From contig DAIODI010000060.1 in NCBI GenBank assembly GCA_036746875.1, forward strand, positions 1 to 14,347: 14,347 nt of DNA. The letters are read 5' to 3'. Within the stretch, counting starts at the first letter, position 1. The number at the start of each line of letters is the position of its first letter. A model generated the notes under the pieces. The model had not been told where the DNA came from. It searched no databases and worked only from the letters and a program-made list of their open reading frames with translations. Both the position numbers and the translations under genes were made by a program. The stretch is from DAIODI01 sp036746875. GTDB lineage: Bacteria; Pseudomonadota; Alphaproteobacteria; Rhizobiales; Aestuariivirgaceae. Shown in pieces: positions 1 to 6,281 of the stretch.

Positions 1-759
1 GATCGTCGCGTCGAGCGCCAGCAGCCGGGCGAGGCGCGCTTCAGGGCCAGCGGGCCCGGCGGCGAGATCCGCCGCCAGCCGGCGGGCCTCCGCCTGAACC
101 CACCGGGCGGCCTCCATCCCCCACTTGCGCTCGATGTGGCTGTCCGGGAAGGCGGTCAGAAACGCCAGATAGACGGCCGTGGCCGGCCACCACGGGGCCG
201 TTGTCACACCGTGCGCGGCGACCAGCGCCGACACGCCGATCCGACGAATGTCGGCGTACCCCGTGACGTAGGCGCGGGCGATCCGGTCGCGTCCGGCCGC
301 CTGCGCCATCGCCTGGCGCAGCGTGATCCCGGGCGGTTCGCGAACATCGGCGTGGTCGAGCTTGCCGAGGCCGCCCGGATTGGCGGCGGCGATGGCGGCG
401 AAGGCGCCAACCGCGTCGGCGACGGTGAGGGCGTCGAGCACGCCGTCCAGCGCCGCCCACAGGCCGCCCCCATCCGCCCGTTCCACCGCCGCCGCCAGCG
501 TCGCGCACAGCAGCACGATGCCGAGGTTGGTGTTGGTTCCGGCCGCATCGAGGCTCGCCAACACCGCCCGCCGAATGCGCTCGCCGACGGTCAGCGCCGG
601 GTCGGCAATGAATGGCGCGGCGGCCTGCGCGGCGTCGAGGAAGTGGCGGGCTTCCATCTCGTGCCCGCCCGCGAAGACATGGACGTTGCCGGGCTTCGGC
701 GCCTCGATCTCCGCCCGGCACGCGGCGAGGAACGCCGCGGCGACGCCGGCGGGCGTCAT
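1..759 (-). CDS. CitG-like triphosphoribosyl-dephospho-CoA synthase family protein, partial (C-terminus off the left edge)
   Basis: The reading frame starts at an ATG whose ATGA overlaps the stop of the upstream RimK-like gene, and runs open to base 1: 253 codons with no stop. The protein resembles the CitG/MdcB family, which makes triphosphoribosyl-dephospho-CoA for citrate and malonate lyases. Visible family-like motifs are KPGNVH at residues 22-27, GTNTNLGI at 74-81 and a later DIRRIGVS. Most family members are about 280-300 residues, so roughly 30 C-terminal residues are probably missing. No citrate or malonate lyase gene is nearby. It sits at the end of the mptG-mtdB-orfY-mch unit, as CitG-like genes do in other methylotroph H4MPT islands, which suggests a role in making H4MPT or methylofuran, perhaps a phosphoribosyl transfer. 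That role is inference; family membership is fairly secure. Confidence 0.82.
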   Translation of the reverse strand, partial: MTPAGVAAAFLAACRAEIEAPKPGNVHVFAGGHEMEARHFLDAAQAAAPFIADPALTVGERIRRAVLASLDAAGTNTNLGIVLLCATLAAAVERADGGGLWAALDGVLDALTVADAVGAFAAIAAANPGGLGKLDHADVREPPGITLRQAMAQAAGRDRIARAYVTGYADIRRIGVSALVAAHGVTTAPWWPATAVYLAFLTAFPDSHIERKWGMEAARWVQAEARRLAADLAAGPAGPEARLARLLALDATI

Positions 760-1706
760 GAGCGCCGCCGCGCCGGCGCCGTGACCAGGGCAAGGAAGGC
801 CGCCGCCAGTTCGCCCGCGATGTCGCAACCGGCGACCTTCTGGAGGCCAGTCCACGCCGGCAGCGAGTTGACTTCAAGCACGAACGGCTCGCCGCGCCGG
901 TCGCGCAGCAGATCGACGCCGCAGAACCCCGCGCCAACGGCGCGCGCGGCGGCCCCCGCCAGACGTTCAAGGGCGAGGTCGCCGGCGAGCGGTTCGGGCC
1001 TGCCGCCCTGCCTGAGGTTGGTGATCCAGCCCTCGCCGTGGCGGACCATCGCCGCGACGGGGCAGCCGGCGACGACGAACACCCGGTAATCGCGATAGCC
1101 TTGCGCCGTTGCGACGCCGAGAAACCGTTGCAGATGCCACACGCCGGCCACCTCCTCCGCCGCCGGCAGATCGGCGGGCGACCGGACGAGGCGCAAACCC
1201 CGCCCCTGCGAGCCGAACAGCGGCTTGAGCACCAGCGGCCCCCGGCGCGCCTCGCGGCGCACCACCGCCTCGGCCTGGGCGCGCGTCTCCACCGTCCATG
1301 TCGCCGGCACGGGAAGGCTCGCGCGCTGCAACAGAAAGGTCGTCTGCGCCTTGTCCACGCACCGCTCTATGGCGCGGGCGTCGTTCCACACCGGCACGCC
1401 CAGTTCCCGCAAGGCGTGGAGGACGCCGAGGCGGCGCGTCACCGCCTCGAACGTTCCTCCGGAAACCATCCGCACGAGACAGCCGTCGGGAAGGCTCCGC
1501 CCGAAGCCGGGGATGCGGACGCCCGTGGGCGCGCCGGTGTCGAAGGCGCAGTCCTCGAGGCGGACGATGCGCGGGCTGGCGCCGCGCGCGGCGAACCGCC
1601 GGGCAAGCGCACGGGCGAGCCCGTCGCGCGGGCTGGCGAAGATGGCGATGCGCGGCCCATTCCGTGCGGCGAGGCGGACGGCGGCGACCTCAGCCGAACG
1701 AGACAT
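756..1706 (-). CDS. RimK-like ATP-grasp ligase of the H4MPT island
   Basis: This is a 316-residue ATP-grasp protein related to RimK/LysX/MptN-type enzymes, which join an amino acid (often glutamate) to a carboxylate through an acyl-phosphate. Visible features are a Lys at 119 in a VDKAQTTF stretch, the nucleotide-binding VLKPLFGSQGRG at 159-170, DYRVFVV near 207, GVDLL near 263, and the Mg/ATP motif VLEVNSLPAWTGLQK at 276-290 with Glu278 and Asn280. The ATG overlaps the 3' end of mch by 17 nt and has no clear Shine-Dalgarno site, which fits translational coupling. The stop overlaps the start of the CitG-like gene (ATGA). Archaeal MptN adds glutamate to tetrahydromethanopterin, and Methylobacterium methylofuran carries a polyglutamate chain, so a glutamate-ligase role in cofactor maturation is plausible but not shown. 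The fold assignment is secure; the substrate is unknown. Confidence 0.88.
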   Translation of the reverse strand: MSRSAEVAAVRLAARNGPRIAIFASPRDGLARALARRFAARGASPRIVRLEDCAFDTGAPTGVRIPGFGRSLPDGCLVRMVSGGTFEAVTRRLGVLHALRELGVPVWNDARAIERCVDKAQTTFLLQRASLPVPATWTVETRAQAEAVVRREARRGPLVLKPLFGSQGRGLRLVRSPADLPAAEEVAGVWHLQRFLGVATAQGYRDYRVFVVAGCPVAAMVRHGEGWITNLRQGGRPEPLAGDLALERLAGAAARAVGAGFCGVDLLRDRRGEPFVLEVNSLPAWTGLQKVAGCDIAGELAAAFLALVTAPARRRS

Positions 1707-2667
1707 GGAGCTTTGCGAGGTCCACCGACCCGCAGCGGTAGCCGCCGCCGTGCTCGATCGCCGTCACCACCGCTTCGGCGGGGCTGAACAGCAGCGGGTC
1801 GATGGCGTAGAAATCGCCGTTGAAGCGCTTGAAGATCGCCGCGAACGGTTCGCCGTAGTCGCGCGAGGTGGAGCTGGGCAGCCTTTCCGCCAGCGCCCTG
1901 GCCTCCCCGGCAGAGCCTTCGACGAACAGCCAAACCCGGCCGCCGTAGATGATGGCGTCGTTGGTGCGCCCAAGCGCCTGAAGGAAATCCGGATGCGGCG
2001 GGACGAGCGGCGCGGTGGCCGCGCCGTCGACGATGCGGTGGAGCGGGAAGTGGACCGTGTGCGCCTTGTGCATGGCCACCTCCAGCGAGCGCGCCACCAC
2101 CTGGACGCTGCCGGCGAGGCTGCGCGTCGGCGCGTAGAGGATGGTGAGACCGGCAGGGCGGACGCGGCAGGCGTCGGCCACCGCGTCCACGATGTCGGCG
2201 GGCGGCGGACCTTCGGCCTCGATCACCAGCGCTGCGGTTTCGGCCTCGTCGCGGTAGCCGATCTCGGCGTAAAGCTCCTCCCGCGCCGCCAGCGCCCGCG
2301 CCGGGCCGGACCCCAGCGCGAAAAACGTCCCGGACTGGAGCTTCCAGCCGGCGTACTGGCTGCCCAGGCAGGCGATGACCGGCTGGGAGGACCGCACCGC
2401 GACCGAGAAGGGCCAGCTGGCGAAGGTGGCGTCGGGCGTGACGCTGACGACGCCGAGGCCGCCGAGGCAGACCTGCGCCATCCGCACTCCGGCTTCGATG
2501 CCGCCCTGGGCTTGCGAACCGCAGTCGATCAGCCGTTCGCCCCGGCTGCCGGTGGAAACGGCGATGCGCAGGGCGTCGGCGTCGCGCACCATCGCCTCGA
2601 CGAGCGGCGCGGCGAGCGCGTTGACGCTGGGCGGCCTGCCGCGGGTGCGGGTGGCGCGGTCGAGCAT
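1690..2667 (-). CDS. mch: methenyltetrahydromethanopterin cyclohydrolase
   Basis: Mch interconverts methenyl-H4MPT and formyl-H4MPT in the cytoplasm, between MtdB and the Fhc complex. The ATG at 2667 gives 325 residues, the usual length for bacterial Mch. Family signatures are clear: SVNALAAPLVEAM near the N-terminus, IEAGVRMAQVCLGGLG, ACLGSQYAGW, FFALGSGPARALA, APTRSLAGSVQVVAR, GRTNDAIIYGGRV, LPSSTSRDYGEPF, and DFYAIDPLLFSPAEAVVTA near the C-terminus. A GGAGAG site at 2676-2681 lies 8 bases before this ATG, so Mch can be made separately even though the frame is open upstream into OrfY. The stop lies 17 nt inside the RimK-like gene. Function is very secure. What is uncertain is whether the native product is free Mch, an OrfY-Mch fusion, or both. 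Confidence 0.93.
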   Translation of the reverse strand: MLDRATRTRGRPPSVNALAAPLVEAMVRDADALRIAVSTGSRGERLIDCGSQAQGGIEAGVRMAQVCLGGLGVVSVTPDATFASWPFSVAVRSSQPVIACLGSQYAGWKLQSGTFFALGSGPARALAAREELYAEIGYRDEAETAALVIEAEGPPPADIVDAVADACRVRPAGLTILYAPTRSLAGSVQVVARSLEVAMHKAHTVHFPLHRIVDGAATAPLVPPHPDFLQALGRTNDAIIYGGRVWLFVEGSAGEARALAERLPSSTSRDYGEPFAAIFKRFNGDFYAIDPLLFSPAEAVVTAIEHGGGYRCGSVDLAKLHVSFG

Positions 2668-3774
2668 GATCGTCACTCTCCGGTTGACCGCCTCGCGCGC
2701 GGCCTGGGCGTCTGGCGCACGAGCGAGAACGGTGCAGAACGGGGCTCCTTCGGCGACGGCCGAGCCGGCGGGCTGGCGGTCGGCCGCCCACGCTGGCCAA
2801 TCCAGCGCCGGAACGGACACGAAGGCGCGCGGCGCCCAGACGACGGCGGCGGCGTGGGCGCCGGAAAACCGCAGCGGCCGGTCGGGGAGGCGGCCGCGGC
2901 AGGCTTCGACATGCGCGTGAAACAGAAGCCCGTCGTCGTCGGCAAGAACGTCAAGCGTGGCTCCAGGGCGCGGGTTGATCTCCAGCAGCGCCGGATCATC
3001 GCCGCCGAGGATGTAGTCCGCGCTGTTAAGGCCGACCAGACCCGCCGCTTCCGCGACATGGATGGCGATCTCGCGCAACCGCTCCCCGGTCGCGGCGGAG
3101 AGGTCAGCGGGACGAACCGCGCCGCCATAGCGCATCGGCGCGCCCGGCGAAGGCTCCGCCCATTGTTGGGTGAACGCCACCACGTGCGCGCGCTTGCCAT
3201 CGGCGAGGATCGCCGCCGACACCGGCCGGCCCTCGACCCGGCGCTGCCAGTAGCGGCCGGGCGCGGCGTCGGGCGCGGCCTCCGCCGGAACGACATGACC
3301 GCCGCCGGACGCCCCGGCGCGTTTGGCGAGCCAGCCGCGCGGATCGGCGGGCGGCGCGAGCCGGACCTCGGGGTGTACGATCCCGAGTTCCCGGCACATC
3401 GCGGCAAAGGCGACCGGGTCCTTGAGGCGGCGGACGGCCGACGCGTGATTGCCGAGCAGCGGCCAGTCTTGGGCCAAACGGTCCAGAATATCCGGAGCAG
3501 CCTCGAAGCCCGCCCCGCACACCAGCCCGGCGACCGCGCGACCCGCCGCGAGGCGGCGCAACGCCGCGACAAGGGCCGGCGGGTCGAATCCGGTGTCGAA
3601 ATCGCCGGCGACAACCTCGACGGCAGCGGCGAGCTGGCGCGTGTCCACATCGCCGAACAGGTCGGCGACCAGCGGCGTGTAGCCCCCCCGGCGCGCCGCG
3701 CTGGCGAGCGCCCGGCCGGACAGGGCCGCCACGAGGACCGCGCCGCGTGGCTCATGGGACGAGGCTGCGGGCAA
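1690..3774 (-). CDS. OrfY-type ATP-grasp protein joined in frame to Mch (694 codons)
   Basis: One uninterrupted frame encodes an N-terminal ATP-grasp protein (residues 1 to about 369) and a complete Mch (370-694). The N-terminal part begins with a Rossmann-like strand, VLVAALSGRALASAA, has an Arg/Lys-rich middle, and carries the ATP-grasp metal motif LLEINPRPGATLD at 263-275. It resembles OrfY of methylotroph H4MPT islands, whose substrate is not established. The listed start is a TTG overlapping the mtdB end by 23 nt, with GAGG nine bases upstream. A GTG at 3732-3730 is a later option but would remove part of the first strand. An ATG at 3755-3753 overlapping the mtdB stop looks like an ideal start but is in another frame. 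The join could be a real fusion, a lost stop codon or a sequencing indel. mch is listed separately because it has its own start signals. Confidence 0.8.
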   Translation of the reverse strand: MPAASSHEPRGAVLVAALSGRALASAARRGGYTPLVADLFGDVDTRQLAAAVEVVAGDFDTGFDPPALVAALRRLAAGRAVAGLVCGAGFEAAPDILDRLAQDWPLLGNHASAVRRLKDPVAFAAMCRELGIVHPEVRLAPPADPRGWLAKRAGASGGGHVVPAEAAPDAAPGRYWQRRVEGRPVSAAILADGKRAHVVAFTQQWAEPSPGAPMRYGGAVRPADLSAATGERLREIAIHVAEAAGLVGLNSADYILGGDDPALLEINPRPGATLDVLADDDGLLFHAHVEACRGRLPDRPLRFSGAHAAAVVWAPRAFVSVPALDWPAWAADRQPAGSAVAEGAPFCTVLARAPDAQAAREAVNRRVTIMLDRATRTRGRPPSVNALAAPLVEAMVRDADALRIAVSTGSRGERLIDCGSQAQGGIEAGVRMAQVCLGGLGVVSVTPDATFASWPFSVAVRSSQPVIACLGSQYAGWKLQSGTFFALGSGPARALAAREELYAEIGYRDEAETAALVIEAEGPPPADIVDAVADACRVRPAGLTILYAPTRSLAGSVQVVARSLEVAMHKAHTVHFPLHRIVDGAATAPLVPPHPDFLQALGRTNDAIIYGGRVWLFVEGSAGEARALAERLPSSTSRDYGEPFAAIFKRFNGDFYAIDPLLFSPAEAVVTAIEHGGGYRCGSVDLAKLHVSFG
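2676..2681 (-). promoter_or_regulatory. Shine-Dalgarno site for mch inside the fused frame
   Basis: On the minus strand GGAGAG lies 8 bases before the ATG at 2667. The last G of the site runs directly into a TGA (2675-2673) in another frame, a layout typical of an ordinary stop followed by a new start. It supports independent initiation of mch. Confidence 0.65.
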
Positions 3775-4657
3775 GCTCGAAGGCCTCGCGGAAGTCGAAG
3801 CACACCGGCTTGTCCGATTCGATCATGCGCCGGAACAGGCCGAACTCGGTCTGGTACTTGACGTTGCCGATGGCGAGGGGACCGACGCCGAGCGCCGTGC
3901 TGTCGGCGAAGGGCAGGCCGTTCGCCATCACGTCGAGACCCTGGAGGCCGGCGGGCGGCACGGCGTTGACGTCGGCGGCGACGAGGAGCTGCTTCGCCGC
4001 CCGGATCTGGCCGGCGCTCAATACCTGCAAGCCGGCGCGGGCGGCGGCGAACACCACCTGCGAGCGCGCCACCACGGCGCTCTTGGCGGCTTCGGTCGAG
4101 CCGTCGGCGGCCTCAAGCTCCAGGCCGAAGCGGGCCTTGATCTCCCGCGCCGACTTCGCCACCCGCTCCGTGCCGTCGTGCCCGACCAGGATGACCTTGG
4201 CCCCCTGCCCCGCGGCGATCACGGCCGACGAGAAGCCGACGACGCCGGTGGCGCCGAACACCGCGACGTTCAACCCCGCGAGGCGCCTGGCGCATTTGCG
4301 CTCCAGCACCGTCTCGACGCAGGCGACCATCGCCGCCGCCGTGGTGAACGATCCCGCAGGATCGGCGAAGATCGACAGCTCGAACGGCGGCACCAGGGAT
4401 TTGCGCGCCAGGTCGATCATGTCGAGCGCCATCAGCGCGTCGCGACCGCCGATGAACAGGCCGGTATTCGTGGAGAGCCTGGGGTGGCGGGAAAAGATCG
4501 CGTCCTGCACCAGGCCCTGCACTTCCCGCGTCTCGACGCCGGTGTAGGTGGCGATGGTGTCGAACCCGGCGTCGGCGGCCATGTTCACGTCGAACGGGCT
4601 CATGTGCTTGAGCGGCGTGATCATGTGCAGGATGTGCTTGTCGCGGGTCTCGGCCAT
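3752..4657 (-). CDS. mtdB: NAD(P)-dependent methylenetetrahydromethanopterin dehydrogenase
   Basis: MtdB oxidises methylene-H4MPT to methenyl-H4MPT with NAD+ or NADP+ in the cytoplasm, the step before Mch. From the ATG at 4657 the protein is 301 residues, close to known MtdB. The N-terminus HILHMITPLKHMSPFDVNMA is diagnostic for the MtdB/MtdA group. A Rossmann-type nucleotide-binding segment VFGATGVVGFSS follows, then AADVNAVPPAGLQGLDVM and ALGVGPLAIGNVKYQ near the end. A strong GGAGGG site lies 6 bases upstream of this ATG, so it is probably translated on its own although the frame is open upstream into mptG. The stop at 3754-3752 overlaps an ATG in the ATGA style, but that ATG is not in the frame that encodes the next protein. 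Assignment to MtdB rather than MtdA rests on the H4MPT gene context as well as the sequence. Confidence 0.92.
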   Translation of the reverse strand: MAETRDKHILHMITPLKHMSPFDVNMAADAGFDTIATYTGVETREVQGLVQDAIFSRHPRLSTNTGLFIGGRDALMALDMIDLARKSLVPPFELSIFADPAGSFTTAAAMVACVETVLERKCARRLAGLNVAVFGATGVVGFSSAVIAAGQGAKVILVGHDGTERVAKSAREIKARFGLELEAADGSTEAAKSAVVARSQVVFAAARAGLQVLSAGQIRAAKQLLVAADVNAVPPAGLQGLDVMANGLPFADSTALGVGPLAIGNVKYQTEFGLFRRMIESDKPVCFDFREAFELARSLVP

Positions 4658-5668
4658 GAAGGTCCCTCCGCGGCGGTTCTGACGCCGCTGCAGTGGCCCT
4701 TCGGCCCGGGCCGCCGCGTCGGGGGGTGCTAGGCGCGCTCCGGCGTTGCGCTCCGCGGCGACGGCGAGGCGCACACCGTCGTCCCGGCGCTCGCGATGGA
4801 AGGCGCTCACCAGGTCGCCGGCGGCGCGCGGGGACGGCGCGAACACAAAACCGGTCGGGCCCCACGAACTCTGGCCCGGGCCGTGACCGCCGCGCGCCAC
4901 GAGAAAGCGCACCGCCTCCCGCACCGCCGGGCTGGTGAACGGGCCGCCCTGCGCAGGCGCAAAGTATTCGCCGAGCCGCGCCTGGATCTCGCCGACCGCC
5001 GCGCCGAAGGCGGGGAGATCGGCCTCGGCCAGCGCAGGCAGCGCCTGCATGAGCACGAGGTGGCAGATGCGCGCCGCCGCCGCTTCCGGGAACGGCGGCA
5101 GATCGCGGAACGCCTTCGCCTCATCCGGGCCATGGACGCCCTGCAGGCGCTCGTCGAACACCAGCACGATGCGCCAGTCCTCCGGAACGGCGAGGCGGAC
5201 GAGCACAGGGGGCGGCGCGTCGCGGCCGCCCCGGCCGCCATCGACCACGAGGCCGCCGGTCTCGAACAGGCCGACGCCAATGCCCGAGCGGGCGGCGCGT
5301 CCCAGCCGGAGGGCGTCCTCGCCGGGGGCGAGCGGCAGACCCTCAAGCGTGCGGATCGCGCCCGCCATGGCGAGCGCCAGCTGCGTACCCGACCCCAGCC
5401 CGGCGTGGGCGGGAATCGCCTCCTCGACATGGACGGCGTAGTGACCGGGCAGCGACAGCGCCCGAATGAGCGTATCGAGATGACGGCGAGCGCGCCCGGC
5501 TTCAAACCCCTCGACGGACGACGACGCGGCGCGGCGAACCGTGACGCGCGTCACCGGCGCATCCAGCGCCAGCCCGAACGAGCCGAAGCGGCGGCCGATG
5601 GTGGCGGAGAGATCGAAGAACCCGAGATGCACCCGCGCCGGCGCCGTCAGGGTGACGCTTGCCAACAT
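3752..5668 (-). CDS. mptG: beta-RFAP synthase (MptG) joined in frame to MtdB (638 codons)
   Basis: Residues 1 to about 312 are beta-ribofuranosylaminobenzene 5'-phosphate synthase, which condenses 4-hydroxybenzoate (4-aminobenzoate in older work) with PRPP in the first committed step of the H4MPT side chain. It belongs to the GHMP fold. Visible features are the N-terminus SVTLTAPARVHLGFFDL, the glycine-rich PAHAGLGSGTQLALA at 86-100, a GIGVGLFETGGLVVDGG stretch, and SSWGPTGFVF towards the end. The expected C-terminus (about ERNAGARLA) is not followed by a stop. The frame runs on through about 25 Arg/Ala/Pro/Gly-rich residues that are simply translated gene-spacer DNA, including the mtdB ribosome-binding site, into MtdB at residue 338. 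The ATG at 5668 is preceded by AGGTAGGG and fits the family N-terminus. It is the first gene of the minus-strand unit. MptG identity is secure; a single 638-residue polypeptide is unproven. Confidence 0.85.
   Translation of the reverse strand: MLASVTLTAPARVHLGFFDLSATIGRRFGSFGLALDAPVTRVTVRRAASSSVEGFEAGRARRHLDTLIRALSLPGHYAVHVEEAIPAHAGLGSGTQLALAMAGAIRTLEGLPLAPGEDALRLGRAARSGIGVGLFETGGLVVDGGRGGRDAPPPVLVRLAVPEDWRIVLVFDERLQGVHGPDEAKAFRDLPPFPEAAAARICHLVLMQALPALAEADLPAFGAAVGEIQARLGEYFAPAQGGPFTSPAVREAVRFLVARGGHGPGQSSWGPTGFVFAPSPRAAGDLVSAFHRERRDDGVRLAVAAERNAGARLAPPDAAARAEGPLQRRQNRRGGTFMAETRDKHILHMITPLKHMSPFDVNMAADAGFDTIATYTGVETREVQGLVQDAIFSRHPRLSTNTGLFIGGRDALMALDMIDLARKSLVPPFELSIFADPAGSFTTAAAMVACVETVLERKCARRLAGLNVAVFGATGVVGFSSAVIAAGQGAKVILVGHDGTERVAKSAREIKARFGLELEAADGSTEAAKSAVVARSQVVFAAARAGLQVLSAGQIRAAKQLLVAADVNAVPPAGLQGLDVMANGLPFADSTALGVGPLAIGNVKYQTEFGLFRRMIESDKPVCFDFREAFELARSLVP
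4664..4669 (-). promoter_or_regulatory. strong Shine-Dalgarno site for mtdB inside the fused frame
   Basis: GGAGGG on the minus strand lies 6 bases before the mtdB ATG at 4657. In the open mptG frame these bases are read as Gly-Gly, so the linker of the apparent fusion contains a working-looking ribosome-binding site. Confidence 0.75.
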
Positions 5669-5808
5669 GCCCTACCTGTGCTGCGGCCGCACCAGAGCGC
5701 GATGCCTGAAGGCGCCCACTTCAAGCGGCCGGGCGCGGCGCGTAAGGTTGTTGCAATCCGGCCCGATCCGAACCGCGTTATGACACAAAACCGGAGAGGC
5801 GATCAATC
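5669..5808. promoter_or_regulatory. divergent intergenic region between the mptG operon and the pcd/fhc arm
   Basis: These 140 bases separate the mptG start (minus) from the pterin dehydratase start (plus), so promoters for both arms should lie here. Composition drops towards A/T near 5745-5790. I found no pair of sigma-70-like boxes with good spacing, and no convincing operator or palindrome. The region is called only from gene layout. Confidence 0.5.
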
Positions 5809-6192
5809 ATGGCCGAGCACACCCAGGAACGCACCTACAGCGACGCGGAGATCACCGAGCGGCTGAAGCGGGAGCTGCCGCACTGGTATCTGGAGGACGG
5901 CTGGATCCGCCGCAAGTACAGGACCAACAGCTGGAAGGGCACGCTGATGGTGATCAACACCGTCGGCCATCTCGCGGAGGCCGCCTGGCATCATCCGGAC
6001 ATCACCGCCTCCTATGGTTGGGTGGAGGTGCGGCTGCAAAACCACGCGGCGCGCGGCATCACCGACAAGGATTTCGAGCTGGCGAAGAAGATCGAGGAGG
6101 TCGTCGCCTGGCAGCCGGGCAAGGCCGGCGGGGCGCTCGAAGGCACGCCGCAGGACGATCTGCGCTTTGCCTATATCAAGTACGATCGCTGA
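5809..6192 (+). CDS. pterin-4a-carbinolamine dehydratase family protein
   Basis: This 127-residue protein belongs to the PhhB/DCoH fold, which dehydrates 4a-hydroxy-pterins. The active-site region is clear: HLAEAAWHHPDI at 54-65, with His61-His62-Pro63, then WVEVRLQNHAARGITDKDFELAKKI at 71-95, a typical second family block. It is a little longer than the usual 95-110 residues because of a C-terminal segment after WQPGKAGG. The ATG has GGAGAGG (5793-5799) nine bases upstream. It is the first gene of the plus-strand arm, 89 bases before fhcB. No aromatic amino acid hydroxylase is nearby; such proteins recur in methylotroph H4MPT islands, so it may act on an H4MPT intermediate or oxidised by-product. 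That specific role is inference. Confidence 0.9.
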   Translation: MAEHTQERTYSDAEITERLKRELPHWYLEDGWIRRKYRTNSWKGTLMVINTVGHLAEAAWHHPDITASYGWVEVRLQNHAARGITDKDFELAKKIEEVVAWQPGKAGGALEGTPQDDLRFAYIKYDR

Positions 6193-6221
6193 CGGTTGCG
6201 CCGGGCGGCGGCCTCGCGGGG

Positions 6222-6249
6222 TTGCGTTCACACCGCAAGCCGATAGTAT
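6222..6249 (+). promoter_or_regulatory. possible sigma-70-like promoter before fhcB
   Basis: TTGCGT at 6222-6227 and TAGTAT at 6244-6249 are 16 bases apart, about 33 bases before the fhcB ATG. The match to consensus is partial (3/6 and 4/6). The 89-base gap between the dehydratase gene and fhcB leaves room for a second promoter, but readthrough from upstream is equally likely. Confidence 0.25.
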
Positions 6250-6281
6250 CGCCCAAGGGCATCACGACAGACGACGATTGC

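Noticed and set aside
3683..3689. Seven-C run in orfY as a frameshift site
   Set aside because: The ATP-grasp sequence is in the same frame before (ALSGRALASAARR) and after (PLVADLFGD) the run, so no shift occurs there.
1225..3861. Plus-strand open frame of 878 codons opposite mch, orfY and the RimK-like gene
   Set aside because: Arg/Gly/Ala-rich low-complexity translation with no domain; it is antisense to well-recognised genes in GC-rich DNA, where stop codons are rare in all frames.
5745..5790. Sigma-70 promoter before the pterin dehydratase gene
   Set aside because: TTGCAA (5751-5756) and TATGAC (5779-5784) are 22 bases apart, too far for a normal spacer; kept only as part of the intergenic region.
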